Shown: piece by piece, positions 55,245-64,000 of the stretch
Layout of the letters: each line of letters starts with the position of its first letter
Position numbering within the stretch: position 1 is the first letter of the stretch
From: Xanthostigma xanthostigma
Lineage: Eukaryota > Arthropoda > Insecta > Raphidioptera > Raphidiidae
Direction of reading: 5' to 3'
DNA: 64,000 nucleotides
Assembly: GCA_963575645.1 (NCBI GenBank)
Contig: OY754464.1
Location: forward strand, 66,004,948-66,068,947
Made by a program: the position numbers and the translations under genes
Notes under the pieces: generated by a model
What the model was told of the DNA's origin: nothing
The model's database searches: none
The model's input: only the letters and a program-made list of their open reading frames with translations

Positions 55245-57140
55245 TGTAAACCTACTTTAAATAATATTTCATAAAGATTTACGCTTAAAATCCAACGAGA
55301 GCTAAGTAATTGCAATGTATTACTTTTGTTTTCATTATCTTTATGTTTATATTTCTTTCTTCTTATATTAGACTGTTCATTTCGTTCTTGAACAATTTTA
55401 TAAATTAATATTTTGTTCAATACATTAAATATTCTACGTTTAAAGTGAATAAAATTGTAAAATCATTTTAAAGTTCATATTTTGTGAATTTTCGGGTGAA
55501 TAAATAACAAGTTATGGCATCAGGAAGAAGTTTTACTTCAGTCGTGTGGTCTAAAGTACACTCGTTTTTTTAAATTTAAACGGTTCAGGAGAGACCTTTT
55601 TAACAAAATTATAAATTACGTAATTTTTCACGCGTAGTCAAAATTTTTATCAAAAAATTCGGATGTAGAATGAAGGACCAATAATCACACTATGTGATTC
55701 ATAATCCTTCATTTAGCCTTTACTAAAGCCGTTTAGTTTTAAAAACAGCGGTGGAAAAGCTGTAACCGTTTTTAGGAGGGACAAGGATTTGAGATGAAAT
55801 GTGAAGGTGATATTTGTAGGAAGCATATTATACTCTTAAATAAGAATCAAGTTTTAGAAAAACAATACACACTGTATAAATACAAAAAACTATCTGTTAT
55901 CAAATAAATATAGGATAACATTTTAACATACAAAAATTTGGGGCCATTGCTCTGTCGAAATTATATGCTAATATCAATTTATCATTTTTATTTATTTGGA
56001 CATATTATTTCGTTAAACAATAACGCATAATTGAAATTATCTGTTGGCTAAGTATAAGTACATTATACATTTTACAAATGAAATGACTTAAGTCACGTTT
56101 ATATTTATGACAAAAATACCGGTCAAGTGCGAGTCGAACACGCGCCCCAAGGTTTCCATACGATTCAAAAAGAAAATTGTTTATCTTATAACATTATGAA
56201 GAGTATTTTACTTTGGCTTTATTTCTTATTGGCAAACTGCAGTATACATCATATAACTCTTGCGCAATAGCTCAAAAATCGATATAAACAGTTTCGTTTT
56301 AGCTACTGCGCAAGACGGTGACGGTTCTGTTACCGTTGTCTGGCTGCTTGGAAGAAACCCAATATTATGAAGGGTAGAGGGTATAAGGAGAACCATCTCT
56401 GTGTATGAAAAATGTTCGTCAAAAAGAGTGAAATTAAGATGGCGCTACCGTAGGAAGAGTGTCAATTTCTCTCTGATGATTCTATAATTTATAGGTTATA
56501 CCTATTTACCAAATAATGTTTGACTACATAAGTGATTGAGAGTTTATTTACTGTGAATATATTAATTACTCTAGTCGCCAAAAAAGTTTACTTTAAACAC
56601 ATTTTCTACACTAGCGCCATTCTGGTCAACTGTTAATGAACACTTTTTCAGTTTTACCCCTATATAAGATGGTTCTCTTACCTCTACTCTCCATACCTAA
56701 TATGACGTGCACGGTTTGTCGCCATATTGTGCTTTATCTCTTTGTTTTTCAGTCTATTTCTGTCATGCTGCTTTTTCTTTTCGTCAGCTCACGATTTCAT
56801 TGTAAATTATAGGTGCGTTATAGAAGTTTTTATTTCAAAATCTATTGGTGGGGCGGAAAAAAACTGCCGTAAATTAGACATAAGCTGTTTTGCTTTACGG
56901 CCATAGAAATATAATGTTTGTTGTCCTAAATAATTCATTAGTCTATATTCTGAAACGTCAGATTATCTTGTATATTAGAGAGTACTGGCTACTATAATGC
57001 AATGGTCACAATTAATACGTCCTTCCCCATATTACTGCTGTATTGTTGAATGTTCCCTGGGCCCGAAGCGTCTGTAAGTGCGATAAACAACAATAAATCA
57101 ACTGCACATCGGACAGTGGTCAATCTTTATTTTCAACTAA
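55245..57140. other. No gene; minor repeat pieces
   Basis: AT-rich. At about 56112-56165 the sequence ACCGGTCAAGTGCGAGTCG is a piece of a very common insect repeat. Near 56280-56340 a segment related to the palindromic element at 16.3 kb appears (CAGTTTCGTTTTAGCTACTG). Otherwise nothing is recognised. Confidence 0.45.
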
Positions 57141-57148
57141 CTAATATA

Positions 57149-57536
57149 TCGTCGTTGGTTCTGTAATACCTCTAATGTGCAAAAAGTAAAATTTGTAGGA
57201 AATTGGCCAAAAAGTGGTTATTTCAGCAATGGATGGTAAGAACTAGCAATTTCAGAGGTATATATTACTTATTCATACTTATCTTTACTATACGTGTTTA
57301 ATTAAGACGAAGTATTTTCTTAAAAACTATTTAACGTTAATTTCGAATTTATTGGCACATGGGAGGAATTATTTGATACAACTTTTCACATAAGAGTTAC
57401 TTCCCCTTGCTGGTTACTGTAAAATTAATTTGGAGGTATTACTAGTGTATAGAGCTCCGTTTCCTGACTCTTTTCATTTAAAAAACGTAAACTCTGTCAA
57501 ATATGCACATAAGAGCTATTACAGAACCAACGACGA
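57149..57536. mobile_element. TIR MITE (TCGTCGTTGGTTCTGTAAT ends, TA flanks)
   Basis: The TIRs are TCGTCGTTGGTTCTGTAATA on both sides, continuing imperfectly for about 15 bp (CCTCTAATGTGC versus GCTCTTATGTGC). TA lies outside each end, which fits a Tc1/mariner-type duplication. 388 bp, noncoding. Confidence 0.85.
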
Positions 57537-57539
57537 TAT

Positions 57540-59430
57540 GTACAAATTTAAAACTCTGAAATCGATGATAAACGGGCCGATACAGCTCGTATAGTCGGCT
57601 AAAAACAAAATCGTATTTTATTTTTTAATAATTGCATTATCTTTCCTATTATTATTTCTATCGTGCTGTCTGATTAAATTCATATTTAGCTGTGCGCCCG
57701 TTGACCATTGGCTACACAACGAACAATTGAATCACCATGACGTCACTCCATTTACCAGGGACTCGGGAATTAATCCACACTGCACATTTAATTGTCTGGG
57801 CAGTCTGGACTGTTTGCAGAAGCTAAACTAGCTCGGTTAATTAATCGCTTAAATAATCTGCACATTGGAGCCACGTATCACAGTTTGTGTTTCATTTGTT
57901 TTAATTACAGAACCAACCAGAAAAAAACTCTTCACTTGTTCGGTAACGTCTAAATTAGTAATAATTTATATTTGATGGACAGACAAATAAAAAATCAGCT
58001 CAGTTCCAACTACGTGTTTATACTAAGATCTCCGTACTTTTCGCTAAATTTTATATCTAGGTACTTGAAGGCAGAGCAAAAAATAAGTTTTCTTCATACC
58101 TCGATCGAAAGTTTGACATTTACTCCCTGTTATTTATTACATTAAATGACAGCGGTAACCCTAGTTACGAGTATAAATACGTATGAGAAATTTTTTCCTC
58201 CCGCCGTTCTCAATCTTTCCTTCCTGCTGACGAAAGTACGTACTTTTGAGCGGATATGAAGAAAAATCGTATACACCACACGGGCCTTAAAAGTTGAAAT
58301 CTAGAGCCGAAAATTCAACTTTCGGCCCTTATGATGTAATATACTATTTTTTAAAGTATTTATAAAGAGCTACTGAAGTGATTACCTGAGAAACCAATGG
58401 ATTAATTGCAGTTGTCGCGAAGAAATTTACCAAGACAATTTTTGGGTTGCAGTCTTAATAAGAACGCTTCTCAAAGGTAACAAAGCATTTCGACACCCGT
58501 TTCACTGTTCTCTGATGCCTAGAATACATTTTGTAACATTTGAATGGTCGCCATTTTGAATAAAAATGGCGAATCAAGACCAGACGTACTTAAGAACACT
58601 CCTCGGATGTGGCTTAACATTTTGCTATAAGTACCTATTGTCCTACGTTGCGTAGAACAGGAGATATCAGGGTACAAGAATGTAAGATCCATGTGAAACA
58701 CATATACCTATAGGTTTTTTGTATAATAAACAGTATTTGTCTGAGTTTGGACCATCAACTTATATAATATGGGCCAATTTCATTATTGAACCAGAATACT
58801 GAGACAGTACTAGAGTTCCATTCGAGTATGGAATCCTAAAGAAGTTAGTCCCGTCGTGAAAACCCTGTACATCGTAGAACAGCGTACAGTTTTCATCGTC
58901 ATCAACAATAAGTACACTAATTGTCCAACAGACAAGTTCCGGAAACGTTTAATTGTTTCAATGAATATTTAACTAGTGGTAGGAGTATTTTGGCACGAGA
59001 CCGATTGTACAAACAAATATATTCTTGTTGCAACAAATACATACAACATTAATTTCGCCCGAACTACTTTTTTTTCAACAGACAGCAGCTGTGTAAAATT
59101 ATGATTTAGTTTAGTAATCTTTCGTTGGGTGAATCAGCATTGCTATCAGATTATCATGGAAGCGACGGCGCGACTGCAACTGTTCCTTAGACATTCTTCC
59201 GATAATGCTAGGACAACCAACATATTTTGTTAGATTAAAATTAATATCGTCCTTGATAATAAATCAATGGTAGAATATTATGAACTTGGACTAAATAGAG
59301 CAAATGCATAAATTTACAAATTTTCAACAAGGAGTTGATAAACAGTCAACGAAACGTTGATTTGTAAACTTTGCTTAATTTAGTCCAAATTTCTATTATC
59401 CTACTATTTATAAAAATAAAAAATATAGAA
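57540..59430. other. No gene recognised
   Basis: Moderately AT-rich and apparently unique. A minus-strand frame at 58519-58701 and others of about 60 codons have no recognisable features. It may be intron or intergenic DNA. Confidence 0.45.
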
Positions 59431-59435
59431 TAGTT

Positions 59436-59588
59436 ACTTCTTACCACAACAGTTTTATTAGCGGATGTACATTTCGGGAGCTATGCTCTCATTTTCAGCA
59501 AACACTAAACGTTTATAGTGTTTGCTGAAGATAAGAGCATAGCTCCCGAAATGTACATCCGCTAATAAAACTGTTGTGGTAAGAAGTA
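59436..59588. repeat. Near-perfect hairpin, arms about 72 bp
   Basis: TACTTCTTACCACAACAGTT through AGCGGATGTACATTTCGGGA to GCAAACACTA pairs with its complement ending 59588. The loop AACGTTTA is itself palindromic. Only one or two mismatches seen. Confidence 0.9.
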
Positions 59589-59634
59589 TTTTTGTTTCAA
59601 CCACAGTGCTCTTAATATTTGTACTCCTATATTT

Positions 59635-59870
59635 TATAATAAATAAAATATAGTTTAAAAAAAACTAAAAAACACGCTTTATATCGGACTAAAAAGTAAA
59701 AAATAATTGTTTTAAAATAAGCTTAAAAAGCGTTGGGCGCTCGATGTACGAAAATGTGGAACAAAGCGCCCCACGCTTTTTAAGCTTATTTTAAAACAAT
59801 TATTTTTTACTTTTTAGTCCGATATAAAGCGTGTTTTTTAGTTTTTTTTAAACTATATTTTATTTTTCAC
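59635..59870. repeat. Near-perfect hairpin, arms about 100 bp
   Basis: AAATATAGTTTAAAAAAAAC, CACGCTTTATATCGGACTAA and AAAATAAGCTTAAAAAGCGT pair with their complements at 59770-59868. The centre (GGGCGCTCGATGTACG..GGAACAAAGCGCCC) adds a GGGCGC/GCGCCC stem. It lies 47 bp from the previous hairpin. Confidence 0.9.
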
Positions 59871-59889
59871 TTTTTAGTTTGAGGATCTA

Positions 59890-61230
59890 TAAAAGAATTT
59901 ATTAATCCTGGGGGTCCTAATAAGGATAATGGGAAACTGTTATCAAATTATTGCATTGTCATCGGTCCTTGATACGTATGCAAAGTTTCAAATTAATCAG
60001 ACTTCGGGAAATTGGTGAAAATTATGCTCAAAGATTCCGTTACGGACATACATACTTAGTTACAACCCAAACTAATATAAAGCGTATAAAAATGCAGTTT
60101 AAAACGAGGATTCTTGTGATGTCACAGAGTCCGCGTCGCCATTTATTGCCTAAAACAGTGTTTTTTTAGTTAAAAACATTATTTTAATCATTGCAGAAAT
60201 TAAATTTCGATCATTGTGAAGATAATACAAAACTAAATTCAAATTAGCATTTAAAATGCACCAAACATTGACCATAAAAGCTAACCGTTATGTCGTACGC
60301 AGCACACGTATGCGCTGCACAGGGCGTTATGACGTCACAATACCGTAAATTTGCTTCATGCACACACTTTTTAATATTTAAACGTTGGTTTAAAGTACCT
60401 ACTATTCGATTATGTATTTTTTTTCTTCAATTTTTGGTTAGGTTTATTTTCACATAATTAAAAATAACCACAAATCATCAAACCACAAACAATTTCTTCC
60501 CGACGCTAATCATGTTAGCATCATCAGAAGATGATCAAATTATCAACTTGATTAACTAAACGTACGTCAAAAAGGAAAATGGTTTGCTATTTTGTGGTTA
60601 CTGTAGATATCCAATGTCTTCAAACCGATAATTCCAATCACTGTTCAAAAATTTCAAAATATAGGATCTCCCTCCCGTAAAGTGGCATCGACACCAAACG
60701 TCATAACCGGATTATTTCAATCTTAAACAAGGAGTGTTTCCTTTGTTTATTATACATTGCATGCAAATTGTCTGGAATGAGGAAAAAACAAAAGAAATGC
60801 ACGTATCAAATGACAGTTGAAGAAAAAAAAATAACAAGTGAATGACTGTGGTAAGTCAGTAGCAACAACCTCCTGCTTTTAATGAATAGAGTCTGGATAA
60901 TGTAATTTCCGTACGAATCTCTCATTTCTGGTATGCGCTAGATTTAAGTACCATAACAGCGCGCAGCAAGCGCGCTCAGTGCATTCGTCGCTTACCATAA
61001 ATAAGGGGTTATGGGACAACACTTTTCATAATAAAGATCCACTCACTTTAGGAATTAGGATGACAATGAAAGAACACTGCACGTGCCGTTAGAAGCATCT
61101 TCAGAACGCTCGGATTCTCCCATCATTGTAGACATACAGTTGACTTAATTTAATTTAAACCTCTTTCAGTTGCTGCGTTTTTTATACTTCGGATAGCTAT
61201 AGTTACTCTTTAATAGGTTCCCATTCAAAC
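59890..61230. other. No gene recognised
   Basis: AT-rich with some GC-richer patches (60280-60330, 60955-61000). Frames of about 70 codons are unsupported. Nothing recognised. Confidence 0.45.
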
Positions 61231-61237
61231 GATTTAT

Positions 61238-61458
61238 TGACGTGATAACGTCTTATAAATTGATGAAACACCGGCTGCACGCACGAAAAAGTGTCACGTT
61301 CCGCCTGAGCCTGAGCGTGCAAGCGAGAGCACGGTATAAGCGATAGAGAGGCACGATCGACCCAAGCGTCGGCTTGTACGCATTTCAATGTTTCCTTATG
61401 ACGTTATCACGTAAAACTATCGTCCGTAAACCGACTTTACAGACAACCAATTTTTTTT
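61238..61458 (-). repeat. Dispersed family T, copy 6 (apparently full length)
   Basis: In the element's sense it runs from an A run and TTGGTTGTCTGTAAAGTCGG through TTTTACGTGATAACGTCATA, GCGTACAAGCCGACGC, CTCTCTATCGCTTATACCG and CTCAGGCGGAACGTGACA to TTATAAGACGTTATCACGTC. ACGTGATAACGTC near one end is repeated inverted at the other. About 220 bp; the best reference copy here. Confidence 0.82.
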
Positions 61459-61576
61459 TAGCATTAGCTTTTGTCGGCGGTATTTCTTGGTGGAAATTAA
61501 AACAGGTACGGGATCACATGCAAAATCGGAATTACAAACAAATCAAAAGATTTTGACACCTACTCAATTTCTCTAA

Positions 61577-61841
61577 GTGTGTAGACTTTCACGTACAGCG
61601 TTGTTCGAAATCTTCTTGATTTCCGAGATGGTAGACCGTGGTCCAATGATATTTCTACCTTACGTTTCGAGTTTGTAATGTCTTACGCATTTGTATGCGT
61701 AAGACATTTTAAAGGCGGTGTGGCAGTGGTCAAAATATCCTCCTTGGAGACTCACAGGTAAGTGAGCCAACAAATAGGTGAAACGTCAGATAGAAATACT
61801 ATTGGGACACGGCCTACAAGCCTGGAAACCAAGAAGATTAT
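61577..61841. repeat. Palindromic repeat family G, long form
   Basis: Starts GTGTAGACTTTCACG, then AAATCTTCTTGATTTCCG, and ends CGGCCTACAAGCCTGGAAAC and CAAGAAGATT, matching 33230-33358. The centre adds a small hairpin (AATGTCTTACGCAT with its complement, about 61677-61710) and a segment with GGCAGTGGTCAAAATATCC not present in the short form. Confidence 0.8.
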
Positions 61842-62054
61842 TCAATTTCTATTTTTTATTTCGAAAATGTAACTATTAGAAACTAAAACAAATTATCATG
61901 TAAAAACATTGGAAACTGCTATATAAATATTATTGCATCAAGAAAGCCACTTCGGCCACTTTCGACTAACACTCTCAAACCTTCGACTTCCGCCAAAATC
62001 AGGCCGAAGGTGAATATTAAATTTACTTAATAATTCGGGTGAAGCAGTGCTTGC

Positions 62055-62300
62055 ATTTTTTTATTAACCGACTTCAACAAAAAGGAGGAGGTTCTATGTT
62101 CGTCTGTATATTTTTTTTTATTTATTATTTTTTTTTATGTATGTTCACCGATTTCTCCGTCAATTATGGACCGATTTTCAAATATTTTTTTTTATTCGAA
62201 AGAGTGCACCTCAGAGGTGGTCCCATCGGAACCAAGTCAGGATCTGATGGTGGAATCCGGAGAAATCGAGGCAAACTCTCAAATTTCAAAGGCACGCATA
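62055..62300 (+). repeat. Common insect 'AACCGACTTC' repeat
   Basis: It contains AACCGACTTCAACAAAAAGG, then a T-rich stretch, then GGTGGTCCCATCGGAACCAA and GATCTGATGGTGGAATCCGG. I recognise this order from many insect genomes. It abuts the Ty3/Gypsy segment directly. Confidence 0.65.
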
Positions 62301-64000
62301 AAGACCGGACGCTCATCTGGCCTTAAGGACAGACGCCTCGGATACGGCCATCGGCGCCGCGCTCGAGCAGTTGGATGAGCAAAACCGATGGAGACCTTTA
62401 GCCTTCTTCTCAAGGAAGCTCACGGACACGGAGAAGCGCTACCACACCTACGACCGCGAGCTCCTAGCCATTTATGCGGCTGTGAAGAACCTGCAAAGGA
62501 TCCTCGAGGGCAGGAGTTTCACGATCTACACAGATCACAAACCTCTCACCTTCGCAGACTCGCAACGGTCAGATAAAGCCTCCCCCCGACAGGCTCGACA
62601 GCTCGACTACATTCTACAGTTCAACACCAGGCTGGTTCATGTTAAGGGTGAAGAGAACGTGGTCGCCGACGCCCTCTCTCGAGTAGCTACCGTCTCGATG
62701 CCCTCGAGGCTCAGCCCAGATATCATCAACCACCACCAAGCCGAGGACCGTGAGCTCCAGCATATCGCTATCAACTCAAGCTTGAACCTACAGGCCGTAA
62801 TCGTCGACGGTCACTCCATCTTCTGCGACGTTTCTTCGGGGGTACTCAGACCCTACTTGCCACCACCTCTGCGCCGCACGGCCTTCGAAGTACTGCACAA
62901 CCTAGCACACCCAAGTGTCAGAGCCACCACCCGCCTCGTCTCGTCTAAGTTCGTCTGGCCAGGCATGCGCAAAGAAGTCAACCGCTGGGCCCGATCGTGC
63001 CAGCCGTGTCAGCGCGCCAAAATTCACCGGCACAACCGCTCAGCCTTGGGTGATTTCCGCACACCGGAGGGTCGCTTCGAACACCTCCACCTTGATCTCA
63101 TCAAGATGCCACTTTGCCAAGGTCTCCAGTACTGCCTCACAATCGTGGACCGGTTCTCCAGATGGCTCGAGGCTATCCCCCTGCCAGACCAGCAGGCAAA
63201 CACAGTGGCCAGAGCCCTAATCGACCGATGGATAAGCCAGTATGGCACTCCGCTAACAATCACGACGGACCAGGGCGCCCAATTCGAGTCCACTCTCTTC
63301 GCAGACCTGGCCCGGCTCCTCGGGATTACCAGGATTCGCACAACAAGCTACCATCCACAATCCAACGGCATGGTAGAACGCACACATCGCACCCTAAAAA
63401 CCGCTCTTATGTGCGATCCCGAGACCCCGTGGCCTCACCGATTACCATTGGTCTTGCTAGGCCTGCGTACCACCTTCAAAGAGGACCTCCAGGCCTCTCC
63501 GGCAGAAATGCTCTATGGAACGACGCTCAGAGTTCCCGGCGACTTCTTCACCACGCAGAGCCATCCGGATGCCTCTCCGGTCACCTTCGTGGAAGGCCTT
63601 CGCCGTCTCGCCCAAGCCATCAAGCCCGCGCCAGCGTCCAGACACATCCCGGAGAGCACTCCCTTTTTCTTCAGGGATTTGCGTTCATGCTCCCACGTCT
63701 TCAAGAGGGTCGACTCCATCAGAAAACCTCTGCAACCTCCGTACACAGGCCCCCATCGAGTCATCCGGCGCGTGGACGACAAGACTTACGTCGTGGACTT
63801 TAACGGTCGACACCGGACCGTCTCCACAGACGCCCTCAAGCCAGCTTATCTCGAGACAGCAGATGCATTAGCACCACCCCAAGAGAATCCAGCTTCAGGG
63901 GCCGGACCAGCTATAACGCCCGCCGACAGCTCTGTCCACGCGCCCTCCACCCTGACGCAAACTCCGACCATGCCAAGACAACCCCTGAAGAGAGGACGTC
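62300..64000 (+). mobile_element. Ty3/Gypsy LTR retrotransposon, pol segment (RNase H and integrase)
   Basis: This GC-rich interval encodes, in order, an RNase H domain (about 62.33-62.7 kb, with the TDHKPL block), a spacer, an integrase zinc-binding region (about 62.8-63.05 kb) and an integrase core (about 63.05-63.55 kb), followed by a C-terminal extension. These are parts of a Ty3/Gypsy pol polyprotein. The gag, protease and reverse-transcriptase parts are absent upstream, where a different repeat begins, and no LTR is seen. The coding part present looks largely uninterrupted up to the window edge, so the insertion may be fairly young, and the element continues beyond the window. Its composition and codon use differ sharply from the surrounding AT-rich DNA. 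Confidence 0.92.

Noticed and set aside
62166-63871. Overlapping open frames in other frames and on the minus strand
   Set aside because: GC-rich coding DNA of the Ty3/Gypsy pol segment produces long shadow frames; none has features of its own.

Overview
The window looks like AT-rich nuclear DNA from an arthropod, most likely an insect. The genes have short exons with GT-AG introns, there are no operons, and the repeats are typical of insect genomes: Helitrons starting TCTATACTAATAT and ending GCTAGT, the 'AACCGACTTC' repeat near 62.06 kb, and many hAT and long-inverted-repeat elements. The species cannot be named from this sequence.

Genes are few. Two related two-exon genes lie on the minus strand. 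Gene 1 (1988-2824) encodes 117 aa. Gene 2 (exon 2 at 28708-28924) has two alternative, tandemly duplicated first exons at 29641-29759 and 30537-30658. Both encode a small protein with a W-x3-W motif near the exon 1 end and a 'FPxTGNxEYGWL' motif in exon 2. This resembles the LLC1/C20orf85 (CIMIP1) type of axonemal microtubule inner protein. Two isolated 60-base candidate exons (40477-40536 minus, 34069-34128 plus) may belong to other genes with large introns.

Nearly everything else that can be explained is mobile DNA, much of it with readable ends. It includes (i) a 2.3-kb Foldback/MULE-like element with tandemly repeated arms and a 9-bp target duplication (9229-11561); (ii) at least eight Helitron copies or pieces, three of which carry a tRNA-Lys-like segment; (iii) about ten hAT elements or MITEs, most with exact 8-bp target duplications, several inserted into other elements; (iv) Tc1/mariner, pogo/Tigger and PIF/Harbinger-type non-autonomous elements; (v) many foldback elements, several present in two copies; (vi) three 3' LINE fragments; (vii) a roughly 220-bp dispersed family with six copies; and (viii) an exceptionally good 250-bp-arm palindrome at 21.0-21.6 kb.

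By region: 0-5 kb holds foldbacks, gene 1 and a Helitron; 5.6-8.4 kb DNA-transposon relics and a LINE; 9.2-12.5 kb the Foldback-like element and a foldback MITE; 14-16.8 kb hAT, Helitron plus LINE, mariner and a nested hAT MITE; 18-23 kb dispersed repeats, palindromes and a Helitron; 24-25 kb a hAT element; 26-31.4 kb gene 2 with repeats; 32-50 kb a dense patchwork of nested elements; 51-61 kb mostly unexplained AT-rich sequence with a few hairpins; 62.3-64 kb a sharply GC-richer Ty3/Gypsy pol segment that runs off the window.
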